Under the pieces are notes generated by a model that worked only from the letters and a program-made list of their open reading frames with translations, made no database searches and was not told the origin of the DNA. A stretch of DNA of 64,000 nucleotides from an uncultured Sunxiuqinia sp. (GTDB lineage: Bacteria > Bacteroidota > Bacteroidia > Bacteroidales > Prolixibacteraceae), in contig NZ_OY782773.1 of assembly GCF_963678245.1 (NCBI RefSeq), forward strand, positions 1-64,000, given 5' to 3'. Each line of letters opens with the position of its first letter. Within the stretch, counting starts at the first letter, position 1. Positions 51,759 through 61,202 of the stretch are shown piece by piece. The position numbers were made by a program, and so were the translations under genes.

Positions 51759-53597
51759 ATGTGTGGAATAGTTGGTTATATTGGCGATAAAAATGTATAC
51801 CCGATCCTTATAAAAGGGTTGCAGCGATTAGAATACCGGGGATATGATTCCGCCGGTATTGCTATTTATAACAGTACATTAAACGTCTATAAACGTCAAG
51901 GAAAAGTTAGTGAACTTGAGGCTTTTGTTGCCGATAAAAATGTTGAAGGGAGTATCGGAATAGGCCATACCCGGTGGGCAACACATGGCGAACCCAATGA
52001 TGAAAATGCTCATCCACATCAATCGATGCATGGAAACTTTGTTTTGGTGCACAATGGTATTATTGAAAATTATGCCAGGCTAAAGAGAGATCTTACGGAG
52101 AAAGGATTTGAATTTCAATCGGACACCGATACGGAAGTGCTGGCCAACCTGATTGAATATTTCTATCAGATGGATGAGGTTGAAGATGCAGAAACAGCTG
52201 TTCGTTTGGCTCTTTCGAAAGTCGTTGGTGCTTATGGTATCGTTGTTATCTGCAAGGACGAAAAACATCGGATTATAGCGGCTCGGATGGGGAGTCCTTT
52301 GGTAATTGGTATTGGGCAAGGAGAGTATTTCTTAGCTTCGGATGCCAGCCCGATTGTTGAATACACTGATAGTGTGATTTACCTGAATGACGGTGATGTG
52401 GCCATTATCGAGAAGAATAGTCTGACCCTGAAAACGGTGCAGAATAATCCGGCCAACTTTAAAATTACCAAAGTTGACTTGAGCATTGGTGATTTGGATA
52501 AGGGAGACTTTGAGCATTATATGCTGAAGGAAATTTTCGAACAGCCTAAAACTATATCCGATACCTATAGAGGTCGCATACGACCAAATCAAAACGATAT
52601 AAATCTGGGTGGTTTGATTGATGTTTTTCCACAAATTGTTTCGGCCAACCGGATCATCATTATAGGATGTGGAACTTCTTGGCATGCAGCTTTGGTGGCA
52701 GAGTATCTCATCGAAGAATATGCCCGGGTGCCTGTTGAGGTTGAATATGCTTCGGAATTTCGATACCGAAAACCCATTATCAGCAAAGGAGATGTTGTTA
52801 TTGCGATTAGCCAAAGCGGCGAAACTGCCGATACCCTGGCAGCGTTAAAAATGGCGAAAGAAAAAGGCGCGCTCATCTTAGGTATTTGCAATGTTGTTGG
52901 TTCAAGCATTGCACGCGAAACCGATGCCGGAGTTTATACACACGCTGGAACTGAAATTGGAGTAGCTTCCACAAAAGCTTTTACAGCTCAGGTTACTGTG
53001 CTTACCTTGTTGGCATTTAAGCTCGCCAAAGAACGTGGTGAAATTGACCAGGAGTTCTACGAAATGCTCATAGCCGAGCTGTTGGAAATTCCGGCAAAAA
53101 TAGAGACGATTTTGATGAGCCATCCTCATATCAAGGAGGTGGCTGAAAAATATAAAGACGCGATTAATGCACTGTATTTAGGGCGCGGATATCTGTTCCC
53201 GGTTGCCTTGGAAGGTGCGTTAAAATTGAAAGAAATTTCATACATGCACGCCGAAGGTTATGCTGCAGGAGAGATGAAACATGGACCAATAGCCTTGGTT
53301 GACGATAACTTACCTGTGGTGGTGGTTTCGGCTAAGGATAGCTATTATGAGAAAGTTGTAAGCAACATTCAGGAGGTGAAAGCTCGCAAGGGAAATGTCA
53401 TTGCGGTTGTGACTGAAGGTGATAATGGATTGCGAAAAATGGCTGATGACTTATTAGAAGTTCCCGAGTCGCATCCGGCTGTCGCTGCATTGCTAACAGT
53501 TATTCCGCTTCAGCTTTTTGCCTATTACATCGCAGTTATGCGAGGTTGCGATGTTGATCAACCACGAAATCTGGCGAAGTCAGTAACCGTGGAATAA
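51759..53597 (+). CDS. glmS: Glutamine--fructose-6-phosphate aminotransferase (isomerizing)
   Basis: 612 residues, the first committed step to UDP-GlcNAc. Cys2 nucleophile in MCGIVGYIGDK, then YRGYDSAGIA and HTRWATHG of the class II glutaminase domain; two SIS sugar-isomerase domains (GCGTSWHAALVAEYLIEE, SQSGETADTLAALKMAKE); terminal PRNLAKSVTVE. No glmS ribozyme was recognised in the 42-base leader. Follows DUF4270. Confidence 0.97.
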   Translation: MCGIVGYIGDKNVYPILIKGLQRLEYRGYDSAGIAIYNSTLNVYKRQGKVSELEAFVADKNVEGSIGIGHTRWATHGEPNDENAHPHQSMHGNFVLVHNGIIENYARLKRDLTEKGFEFQSDTDTEVLANLIEYFYQMDEVEDAETAVRLALSKVVGAYGIVVICKDEKHRIIAARMGSPLVIGIGQGEYFLASDASPIVEYTDSVIYLNDGDVAIIEKNSLTLKTVQNNPANFKITKVDLSIGDLDKGDFEHYMLKEIFEQPKTISDTYRGRIRPNQNDINLGGLIDVFPQIVSANRIIIIGCGTSWHAALVAEYLIEEYARVPVEVEYASEFRYRKPIISKGDVVIAISQSGETADTLAALKMAKEKGALILGICNVVGSSIARETDAGVYTHAGTEIGVASTKAFTAQVTVLTLLAFKLAKERGEIDQEFYEMLIAELLEIPAKIETILMSHPHIKEVAEKYKDAINALYLGRGYLFPVALEGALKLKEISYMHAEGYAAGEMKHGPIALVDDNLPVVVVSAKDSYYEKVVSNIQEVKARKGNVIAVVTEGDNGLRKMADDLLEVPESHPAVAALLTVIPLQLFAYYIAVMRGCDVDQPRNLAKSVTVE

Positions 53598-53658
53598 TTA
53601 ACAATTACAAGTCAGCAAATCATTCTGAAATTAGTATGTTTGTTCAGGTTTTAGAACT

Positions 53659-55554
53659 ATGAGAAAAATTTTCCCCATACTCATATTGACTTATGTGACG
53701 TATCTGGTTTTCACAACATCGTGTGCTAACCCGGGAATGCCTACCGGAGGTCCAAAGGATTCGATACCGCCCGATGTTATTAAAACGGGACCTGAGTTTA
53801 ACGCTATAAATTTTGATGGCAACGAGATCAGTCTGACGTTTGACGAATTTGTCGTTGTCGATAAATTAAGAGAAGGGCTTGTGGTTTCTCCTCCTTTAAA
53901 AGAGCGTCCTATGATCCGGACAAAGTCAAAAACGCTAATTATTGACTTAGGCGATTCGCTGCAACAAAACACAACCTACTCACTTGATTTCAAAAGTGCC
54001 ATTGTTGATAATAACGAACAAAACCCGCTGGAGGATTTTCGTTTTGCGTTTAGCACCGGGGCTGATTTTGATAGTTTGATGATTGGTGGATATGTAAAGA
54101 ACGCGAAAAACCTGGAGCCTGTTGAAGGTGCTGTGGTTATGATGCATGCTACCGAAAAACTGGACGCTTTTAAAGATACTTTTCCGAATTATATTGCAAC
54201 AACTGACGAAGATGGATTTTATGTAATCAGCAATATCGCTGCCGGAAGATACCGTTTGTATGCCTTGGTTGATGAAGACAATTCTTTGACTTATAATCAA
54301 CCATTGGAGCGGATTGCTTTTTTGGACACTTTGATTTCTCCTCAGGATTTGAATCTTCCAAATTATCAAACTGATACAATAACCGGTGATACCATAAGCA
54401 TTAAAACCAAGCGAAGAAATGCATTGGAAACGCCCTTCTTCCTGATGCTTTTTGATGAAGAGTTTTTCGATCAGTACATTGAAAGCTATAGTCGTGATCA
54501 GGCTAATATGATTAATCTTTACTTCACAGAAACATTGAGTGATTCATTTCGTGTTGAGCTTTTAAAGCCGGAACCGACAAATGAAGATTGGAGTTATATT
54601 GAGTTTAATCCGACTAGAGATTCGTTAATGATTTGGTTGACGGATACCGTTTTAAGTCACACTGATTCATTATTGATAGATATTAGCTATTTGGTAGCTG
54701 ACAGCTTGAATAATTTGGTACTGAAGCACGATACACTTGAATTTAATTATACCAAACCGGAGGATACCAGCAGGAAAAGACGCAAGAAAAAAGAAGAAGA
54801 GGAAGAACCGGAACCGATTCCGCATATTTCATTTAAGCAGAATACAAAAAGTAGTGGTTTCGATATCTATCGAAATATTAAACTGGAGGCTCCTGAACCT
54901 TTAAAAACGTTTGATTGGTCAGCTGTGCATTTGTATCAACAAGTAGATACACTTGAAGAAGAATTGGAATTTGAAATGTGGCAGGACTCCTCTTCGATAC
55001 GGAAGTTCTGTATCCAGTATCCATGGGAATTTATGGAAACATACCGACTCTTTATTGATTCGGCTGCTGCGTACAATTTCGATGGTCATCCGACAAACGA
55101 GCTCAATAAAAGATTTGCGATTCAGGAAGAAAGCTATTATGCGAATATCATTGTGCAATTGAATGGAATAACCGATCATGGAATTGTGCAACTACTTGAT
55201 AATTCGGATAAAGAAATGGTATTACAGCAAATTGGGATTGATAAAGATGGAGAAATTGAGTTTCCATATCTGGATCCCAATAAGTACAAAATTCGTTTGA
55301 TTATTGATCGTAATAACAATGGCAAGTGGGATACCGGGAACCTTGATGAAGGTATTCAGCCCGAACAGGTTATGTATTACAATAAAGTATTGAAATTACG
55401 GTCTAACTTTGAAATACAGGAAGTCTGGAATCTACCTTTAATTCAGTATGATAAAGAAATGATTGACGAAGACAAGCAAAAAGAAGATGCGAAGAACAAA
55501 AGCAAAAAATCACAGCGCTCTTCGAGCAGCAATTTTCAGCGTTCTCCTTTTTAA
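53659..55554 (+). CDS. Ig-like (Big_5/SbsA) domain lipoprotein
   Basis: 631 residues, lipobox TTSC near residue 22. Big_5 start: DSIPPDVIKTGPEFNAINFDGNEISLTFDEFV, RTKSKTLIIDLGDSLQQNTTYSLDF. Then a SdrD-like/carboxypeptidase-like beta domain (NIAAGRYRLYALVDEDN), and near the C-terminus another EF-like repeat (DPNKYKIRLIIDRNNNGKWDTG). The final about 45 residues are highly charged (DKQKEDAKNKSKKSQRSSSS). Envelope protein of unknown role. Its 3' end overlaps the next gene. Confidence 0.83.
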   Translation: MRKIFPILILTYVTYLVFTTSCANPGMPTGGPKDSIPPDVIKTGPEFNAINFDGNEISLTFDEFVVVDKLREGLVVSPPLKERPMIRTKSKTLIIDLGDSLQQNTTYSLDFKSAIVDNNEQNPLEDFRFAFSTGADFDSLMIGGYVKNAKNLEPVEGAVVMMHATEKLDAFKDTFPNYIATTDEDGFYVISNIAAGRYRLYALVDEDNSLTYNQPLERIAFLDTLISPQDLNLPNYQTDTITGDTISIKTKRRNALETPFFLMLFDEEFFDQYIESYSRDQANMINLYFTETLSDSFRVELLKPEPTNEDWSYIEFNPTRDSLMIWLTDTVLSHTDSLLIDISYLVADSLNNLVLKHDTLEFNYTKPEDTSRKRRKKKEEEEEPEPIPHISFKQNTKSSGFDIYRNIKLEAPEPLKTFDWSAVHLYQQVDTLEEELEFEMWQDSSSIRKFCIQYPWEFMETYRLFIDSAAAYNFDGHPTNELNKRFAIQEESYYANIIVQLNGITDHGIVQLLDNSDKEMVLQQIGIDKDGEIEFPYLDPNKYKIRLIIDRNNNGKWDTGNLDEGIQPEQVMYYNKVLKLRSNFEIQEVWNLPLIQYDKEMIDEDKQKEDAKNKSKKSQRSSSSNFQRSPF

Positions 55555-56323
55555 TGCTTTCTTACTGAATAGCCGGCCGGGCAAAGCGCAAGCGGTTTTT
55601 ATCCCTCAGGAGGAATTGACCTATGGAGCCTATTATAATTGGCATTTTATTTGGATAAATGCTGGAGAGGTCATCTTCAGTACTGATACCGTGAGAGTGA
55701 ATGAAAAGAAGATGTGGCGTTTTTTAGCAATCGGTAAAACCTACAAAGCCTACGATTTTTTTTATACGGTTCGCGACACATTTAGTAGTCGGGTGAATTT
55801 CTCAAACTTCCAGCCTGATTATTTTATTCGAAAAGTGAATCATGCTAAAAGTTCAACTGTTCACGAGTATCAGTTTAATGATATTAGCAGAAAAATCTAT
55901 TCCTATGTCAAACGTGAAGATCAGCCATTTATTCATGATACGCTTGTTTGGGAACCAACCGTTTCAGATATGCTGAGCATGGTTTATGATTTTCGGAATT
56001 TTAACTTTGACGGTCTAAAAAAGAGTGATCAGGTTAATTTTAAGATGTTGGTTGATAACAAGACGGAAGATTTGTACTTTCGTTACCGCGGAGAAGAAGT
56101 TGTAAAAACCCGCAACGGAAGAAAATTCCATTGTCATCATGTAATTATCCGTTTGCTCGGGGGTGATTTTTTCCCTGATGGAGAATACATGAACGTGTGG
56201 TTTACAGCCGACCAGAATCGGATACCGGTAAAAGTTGAAACTAAAATACTAGTTGGTTCAGTCAATGCAATTTTAACAAATGTTGAGCATATCAAATATC
56301 CATTAACTTCAGAAATACATTAA
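55487..56323 (+). CDS. DUF3108 exported protein
   Basis: 278 residues from ATG 55487. It has a signal region (AAIFSVLLFNAFLLN) then PQEELTYGAYYNWHFIWINAGEVIFS, the DUF3108 opening, KAYDFFYTVRDTFSSRVNF and a long beta-rich body. It overlaps the preceding Ig-like gene by 68 bases in a different frame (92 bases if the TTG at 55463 is used). DUF3108 proteins are often predicted to sit in the outer membrane or periplasm. Function unknown. Confidence 0.8.
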   Translation: MRRTKAKNHSALRAAIFSVLLFNAFLLNSRPGKAQAVFIPQEELTYGAYYNWHFIWINAGEVIFSTDTVRVNEKKMWRFLAIGKTYKAYDFFYTVRDTFSSRVNFSNFQPDYFIRKVNHAKSSTVHEYQFNDISRKIYSYVKREDQPFIHDTLVWEPTVSDMLSMVYDFRNFNFDGLKKSDQVNFKMLVDNKTEDLYFRYRGEEVVKTRNGRKFHCHHVIIRLLGGDFFPDGEYMNVWFTADQNRIPVKVETKILVGSVNAILTNVEHIKYPLTSEIH

Positions 56324-56325
56324 TT

Positions 56326-56619
56326 ATGGCAAGCGTTCGCGATCTAAAAAAAGACATTGACTATTTAGTATCCTTAGTCGTTGTTGACAGTTTTCAGTAC
56401 ATCAATGCTTTTGAAAATGCAGATAAAGAGGCTGCTTTCAAGATTGTGAATGAGATCATGACCAAGCGGAAAGATCTCATAAGCCGAGTCAATCACCCGG
56501 ATGGGAAAGACAATCCCAAGTTGATTAAAAGTCACTATCAGAGCATTGGTAAAGATTTGTTGGTTGCTTGCGACGAAGCGTACGCAAAACTTGCAAAATT
56601 GATTGACAAAGAAGATTAA
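56326..56619 (+). CDS. Small helical conserved protein
   Basis: 97 residues, strongly helical and charged (LKKDIDYLVSLVVVDSFQYINAF, DKEAAFKIVNEIMTKRKDLISRVNHP, IGKDLLVACDEAYAKLAKLIDKE). No signal peptide or membrane segment, so cytoplasmic. I do not recognise a domain. It starts 2 bases after the DUF3108 stop and is likely in the same transcript. Confidence 0.7.
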   Translation: MASVRDLKKDIDYLVSLVVVDSFQYINAFENADKEAAFKIVNEIMTKRKDLISRVNHPDGKDNPKLIKSHYQSIGKDLLVACDEAYAKLAKLIDKED

Positions 56620-57015
56620 CTAGTTTTCTTTTCTAACCAATTGGAGTGTTTTATCAGCAATCACCTGCCCATCGAGGTAGGTGATTAATCGCCACGGGCC
56701 AAGTTTGTCGTCCAGAGGTTCCCAAATGCAATCGCCTAAAAAGAATTCATAGTCGTTGCTATTGATGTAATATTCGCCTGTAAAATCGTCCATCAAGGCA
56801 CCATTTTCGTCCTTAAGCGGAGGGTGAATAACTTTGAAATCCAGCTTCTTACCTTTTCCTCGTTTGATTTTCAAAACATAGCCAAATTCAGTTCCGACTT
56901 CAGCCTGAACGGTGTGCGAAATGTTAACTATTTTCGGTAGCTTCCGGCTATTGCGATCCCATTCGGTATATTCACCATAACTGTATAAATCAATATCGAT
57001 CTTTTTCTTTCCCAA
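56620..57015 (-). CDS. DUF3859 domain protein
   Basis: 131 residues in the TTG-start version. The domain is clear: IDIDLYSYGEYTEWDRNSRKLP, then GTEFGYVLKIKRGKGKKLDFK, GEYYINSNDYEFFLGDCIWEPLDDKLGPW, LITYLDGQVIA. The open frame extends another 84 codons to 57267, but there it is antisense to the His-rich gene, lacks a domain and is low-complexity (NQQNQINRKNQKNK). TTG 57015 just precedes KKKIDIDLYSYG. Function of DUF3859 is unknown; cytoplasmic. Confidence 0.75.
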   Translation of the reverse strand: MGKKKIDIDLYSYGEYTEWDRNSRKLPKIVNISHTVQAEVGTEFGYVLKIKRGKGKKLDFKVIHPPLKDENGALMDDFTGEYYINSNDYEFFLGDCIWEPLDDKLGPWRLITYLDGQVIADKTLQLVRKEN

Positions 57016-57049
57016 TTGTATGTTAAATTTCTGTAGCTTTTTATTTAGA

Positions 57050-57083
57050 TTGATTCCACTTAATCCATCATCGCTTATATTTG
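57050..57083 (+). promoter_or_regulatory. Promoter for the His-rich gene, possibly leaderless
   Basis: TTG at 57050-57052, 23-base spacer, TATATTTG at 57076-57083. The predicted start, about 7 bases past the -7 box, lands on or within a base or two of the ATGATG at 57091, so the mRNA could have no 5' leader. Confidence 0.45.
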
Positions 57084-57090
57084 CAGCGGC

Positions 57091-57447
57091 ATGATGGCAC
57101 TTCGCAAATATATAAAAGTATTTATTCTTCTGGTTTTTCCGGTTTATTTGATTTTGCTGGTTAATTCCATTAGTAATATGCATGTTCATTTGCTTTCGAA
57201 TGGAGTGGTGATACAGCATGCTCACCCTTTTGATCGCGGCGTTGAAAGCAAATTGCCACATCAGCATTCACATGCTGATTATCAGCTTTATCAGGCTTTT
57301 TTTCACAATTACTTTGACAACTCAGCGCCTTTGCCAGACTTGGAGGTTATTCGTCCTTCATACAAAATTGTTTCCGTTCCGGTCGTCCAGCTTTATTGCT
57401 TCAAAAGTGTGAACGATCAGTGGCTTCGTGGTCCACCCCTTTCATAA
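57091..57447 (+). CDS. Small His-rich membrane-anchored protein
   Basis: 118 residues. One N-terminal membrane segment (YIKVFILLVFPVYLILLVN), then a His-dense stretch (NMHVHLLSNGVVIQHAHPF, KLPHQHSHADYQ) that looks built for metal binding, then a Phe/Tyr-rich tail. No domain recognised. Either of the two adjacent ATG codons may start it. The TonB receptor at 57653 follows 205 bases later in the same direction, so they may work together in metal or metallophore handling. That link is inference. Confidence 0.65.
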   Translation: MMALRKYIKVFILLVFPVYLILLVNSISNMHVHLLSNGVVIQHAHPFDRGVESKLPHQHSHADYQLYQAFFHNYFDNSAPLPDLEVIRPSYKIVSVPVVQLYCFKSVNDQWLRGPPLS

Positions 57448-57652
57448 GTATTGAGGATAGTGGTTCTGTATATATTAAAATGACAGACATTATCCGTTTT
57501 TAAATACCAATTTTTTGGGATTGTCAGCTTGATGGTCTCAACCTACTTTTGACAATGAGTTGTTCAGCTTCATAGAAGCTTGAGTTAGAAACCGAATATC
57601 AATTTATCACTTGTTTGATTTCAGATGAAATCAATTACCAAATCAACTAGTA

Positions 57653-60004
57653 ATGAAAAGTATAATTTTTGTGGCAGTCTTGTCATTATTCACCCTTTTG
57701 TCATTTGCCGAAGGAGAACCCAAAGACAAATTTACAGATACGATGCTATTTGGAGATGTGCGATCGGAAGGTGAACACATTCCATTTGCAACCATTATGG
57801 TTAAAGGAACAACAATGGGTACAGCTGCCGACGCAACCGGGCACTATAAGTTAGTAGGAGCGCCGGCAGGAAAGCAGGAAGTTGTGGTGTCGGCGGTTGG
57901 TTACCAAAACAGAGCGTATGAAGTAGATCTCAAGATTGGAGATCCGCTTACATTGGTTGTTGAGTTAGAACCCGACCAGATTGGCTTGGATCAAGTTGTG
58001 ATTACTGCCGATCGGAGTGAGAAATCACGCCGCGAAGCATCCACCATTGTAAGTACGATTAGTCCGAAGTTGCTGGAAAATACGCAAAGTGTAACACTGA
58101 GTGAAGGCTTAAGTTTTACCCCCGGCTTGCGTATGGAAAACAACTGTCAAAATTGTGGTTTTACTCAAGTTCGGATGAACGGATTGGAAGGGCCGTACTC
58201 TCAAATCCTGATTAATAGCCGACCTGTTTTTAGTGGTTTGGCTGGCGTTTATGGCTTGGAATTAATCCCTGCAAATATGATCGACCGGGTTGAGGTCGTT
58301 CGGGGTGGGGGATCGGCTTTATATGGTAGTAATGCCATTGCCGGAACCATCAACCTGATTACGAAAGAGCCGGTTCAGGATACCTACAGCATAAATAGTT
58401 CAGTTGGACTGATTGGCGATAATCAAACGGCCGATTACAACCTGAGTATGAACGGATCGATTGTTAGTGAAGATTTTCGATCGGGTATGAGCTTTTATGG
58501 TTTTAAACGAAAGCGAGATCCTTATGATGTGAACGGCGATGGATATTCAGAGCTTTCAAAATTAAGCAACAGTACATTTGGAGCCAGCTTCTTTAAACGT
58601 ATGGGCGTTCGCTCTAAAATCAATTTGGATTACTTTTTTATCAATGAATCAAGGCGGGGAGGAAATGACTTTGACCTTCCGAATCATGAAGCGGACATCT
58701 CAGAAGCGGTTGATCACGAAATCAATTCGGCGAATCTTACATTCGACAAGTTTATGCGCGATCATGACAAATTGAGCTTTTATGCTGCGATGCAGTCTGT
58801 CAATCGGGGTTCCTACTACGGTGCTGAGCAGGATCTGACGGCTTACGGCCATACGGAGGATTTGGCTATTTCTGTCGGAACCCAGTATCATCGTGATGTA
58901 GAGCAGTGTCTGTTTTCGCCTTCTGAATTATTGCTTGGAGCCGAAATGACCAACGATGCCCTGAAGGATCAAAAACTTGGTTATCTTGATATTGTCACCA
59001 TGGAACATATTGGAACAACAACCATCACGGATCAGTCAGTTAGTACAGTTGGCTTTTTTGCTCAAAACGAATGGGTAACTAATAACTGGCGCGTGTCCGT
59101 TGGTTTTCGGTTAGAGCATTATGCGATTTCGGATAAAGCTGATTCTGATGGTGATGTTTCAGGCAATGTGTTTAGCCCGCGGGCAAGTTTAATGTATAAT
59201 TTGGGTGAGAAAGTACAATTGCGTTCCAGCTTTGCCAAGGGTTACCGTGCGCCACAAATTTTTGATGAGGACTTACATATTGAAACATCGGGTGCCCGTC
59301 GGGTTACGCATGAGAACGATGCCGATTTGGAGCAGGAGAATTCGCATAGTTTCACTTTCTCAGTCGATATATCAGAGACCTTCGGACGTTGGCAAACTCA
59401 GCTTTTAGCTGAAGGTTTTTACACGGTTCTCGAGAATCCGTTTACCAACGAATATGGAACGCCCAACGAAAAAGGCGAAGTGGTTTATACACGAACAAAC
59501 GCCGAGGATGGAGCCAAAGTTCAGGGGATTAATTTTGAGTTCAATGCTTCTCCGGGGGCCAGGTGGATGCTTCAAACCGGATTTACCCTTCAGAAAAGCG
59601 AATACGATTCACCACAGGAATTTAATGAAAAGCGGTTTTTTCGCACGCCCAATACTTATGGATACCTTTCGTTTAGCTACTCTCCAAGCGAGTCTTTTAA
59701 GGCATCGGTTACCGGTAATTACACCGGCTCGATGTTGGTTCCCTATTTTGGAAATACCATAGCGAATCCAGAGGTCGGTCAGTTAAACGAAGTGGACTCG
59801 TCTTTTGATCTCGGAGCAAAAATCAGCCAAAACTTCAATTTGTCGAATGAATTGTCATTGCAGGTTTATGCTGGTGTAAAAAACTTGTTCAATGATTATC
59901 AAGATGATTTTGATTATGGTATCGACCGGGATCCCGGATATGTTTACGGACCATTATCACCACGAACCATCTACTTTGGTGTGAAACTAGGAAATCTATT
60001 TTAG
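57653..60004 (+). CDS. TonB-dependent receptor with carboxypeptidase-like domain and Cys-x-x-Cys plug motif
   Basis: 783 residues. Signal 1-19 (VLSLFTLLSFA). Residues about 33-110 are the CarboxypepD_reg-like domain (FGDVRSEGEHIPFATIMVKGT, GHYKLVGAPAGKQEVVVSAVGYQ) common to Bacteroidota receptors. The plug starts at QVVITADRS and contains NNCQNCGFTQVRMNGLEG, a Cys-x-x-Cys pattern, then FSGLAGVYGLELI and SALYGSNAIAGTINLITK. The barrel ends in FGVKLGNLF. The substrate is probably a metal or metallophore, judging from the cysteines and the His-rich gene upstream; no SusD partner, so not a glycan system. Confidence 0.85.
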   Translation: MKSIIFVAVLSLFTLLSFAEGEPKDKFTDTMLFGDVRSEGEHIPFATIMVKGTTMGTAADATGHYKLVGAPAGKQEVVVSAVGYQNRAYEVDLKIGDPLTLVVELEPDQIGLDQVVITADRSEKSRREASTIVSTISPKLLENTQSVTLSEGLSFTPGLRMENNCQNCGFTQVRMNGLEGPYSQILINSRPVFSGLAGVYGLELIPANMIDRVEVVRGGGSALYGSNAIAGTINLITKEPVQDTYSINSSVGLIGDNQTADYNLSMNGSIVSEDFRSGMSFYGFKRKRDPYDVNGDGYSELSKLSNSTFGASFFKRMGVRSKINLDYFFINESRRGGNDFDLPNHEADISEAVDHEINSANLTFDKFMRDHDKLSFYAAMQSVNRGSYYGAEQDLTAYGHTEDLAISVGTQYHRDVEQCLFSPSELLLGAEMTNDALKDQKLGYLDIVTMEHIGTTTITDQSVSTVGFFAQNEWVTNNWRVSVGFRLEHYAISDKADSDGDVSGNVFSPRASLMYNLGEKVQLRSSFAKGYRAPQIFDEDLHIETSGARRVTHENDADLEQENSHSFTFSVDISETFGRWQTQLLAEGFYTVLENPFTNEYGTPNEKGEVVYTRTNAEDGAKVQGINFEFNASPGARWMLQTGFTLQKSEYDSPQEFNEKRFFRTPNTYGYLSFSYSPSESFKASVTGNYTGSMLVPYFGNTIANPEVGQLNEVDSSFDLGAKISQNFNLSNELSLQVYAGVKNLFNDYQDDFDYGIDRDPGYVYGPLSPRTIYFGVKLGNLF

Positions 60005-60079
60005 CCCTTTATTTCGTTAACGATTCCCAAATTGCGTTATTGATTGGTTATCGTCTTCTTCAATTTGGTTTGATATTTG

Positions 60080-60120
60080 AACGCCCACAAAATAATACTA
60101 TTTTTGTGGGCGTTGTTTTT
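60080..60120 (+). terminator. Intrinsic terminator after the TonB receptor
   Basis: AACGCCCACAAAA (60080-60092) pairs perfectly with TTTTGTGGGCGTT (60102-60114), loop of 9, then GTTTTT. Confidence 0.9.
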
Positions 60121-60142
60121 GGGTGGCTAAAATTCTGAATAT

Positions 60143-61063
60143 ATGAGTGATTTGGAAAAAAATAAGAAAAAGTTTTCGCTGGGAGAAACCGATAAGGAGA
60201 GACGTAATAACCTGGTTGTTATTTTTCTTTCGGTTATTCTTATCGTAGTAGTGGTATTGTTTTTCATGCAGCGAGGTGAGCATAAACAAATTATGCATTC
60301 GTTGAATTCTGAAAAGGATTCTCTTCAAGTTGAGTTGAGTGAGATGGTTCAGAACTATGACAGCCTGAAAACGGAGAGCGACACGATGAATACCCAATTG
60401 TTTGTGGCACAAACCAAAGTGAAGGATTTATTGCTCGAAATCGGACAAGTAAAAAAAGCAAGCTACGACCAGATAGAGCAGTATCGCGAGCAGGTAGGCT
60501 CGTTACGTCGGATTATGCGCAATTATATTGTACAGGTTGATTCGTTGAATCGTCGGAACCAGGAGCTGATGGCAGAAAATGAACAGGTAAAGCAAGAGTT
60601 TGCTCAGATTGAAAACAAAAACCAGAAGCTGGAAAAGGAGAAAGAACGGTTATCGCAAAGGGTTGAGAAAGCCGCTACTTTGGAGGCACAAGGCCTGACC
60701 GCGTTTGGCATCAATTCGCGTGGGAACGATGTGAATAACAGTCGGAAAGCAGAAAAAATACAGGTGAGTTTTACCCTTGGGAAGAATATTACCGCTAAAC
60801 GCGGAGCCAAAAATATTTATGTTCGTATCCAGCGACCTGACCAGATTCTGCTGCTGAAATCGAAAAATGATTTGTTTCGTTTTGAAGACTTAAGAATTCC
60901 ATACTCAGCCATGCGTGAAGTAACCTACGAAGGCAATGATTTGCCGGTGAATATTTTTTGGGATAACAACGGTGAGGATCCCTTCATCCCCGGAGAATAC
61001 ACGGTCGATATCTTCGCTGATGGGAACAATATCGGCACAACCGAATTCTTGTTCAAGAAATAG
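60143..61063 (+). CDS. Membrane-anchored coiled-coil protein
   Basis: 306 residues. One transmembrane segment (about 27-46, LVVIFLSVILIVVVVLFFM), then a long coiled coil to about residue 180 (heptads such as EKDSLQVELSEMVQNYDSLKTE and KQEFAQIENKNQKLEKEKERLSQRVE), then a beta-rich C-terminal domain of about 115 residues (VSFTLGKNITAKRGAKNIYVRIQRPD, GEYTVDIFADGNNIGT). The domain is unrecognised. A periplasmic coiled coil with a globular head; division or envelope-spanning roles are possible but unproven. Confidence 0.7.
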   Translation: MSDLEKNKKKFSLGETDKERRNNLVVIFLSVILIVVVVLFFMQRGEHKQIMHSLNSEKDSLQVELSEMVQNYDSLKTESDTMNTQLFVAQTKVKDLLLEIGQVKKASYDQIEQYREQVGSLRRIMRNYIVQVDSLNRRNQELMAENEQVKQEFAQIENKNQKLEKEKERLSQRVEKAATLEAQGLTAFGINSRGNDVNNSRKAEKIQVSFTLGKNITAKRGAKNIYVRIQRPDQILLLKSKNDLFRFEDLRIPYSAMREVTYEGNDLPVNIFWDNNGEDPFIPGEYTVDIFADGNNIGTTEFLFKK

Positions 61064-61202
61064 TAGAATGAAAACACATGGAGGCCTTTTAAAACGGTTG
61101 ACTGCAATTGTTTTCTATCGTCTTCTATTTTTCAAAATGAAGTATTGAGCCGGTTCTGGCTTTCGTTTGTCAATCGATGTGTGCCATATTTAAGGGCAAA
61201 CA

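Noticed and set aside
57016-57267. N-terminal extension of the DUF3859 gene
   Set aside because: Antisense to the His-rich gene and to its promoter, low complexity and without domain similarity; the domain begins next to TTG 57015.
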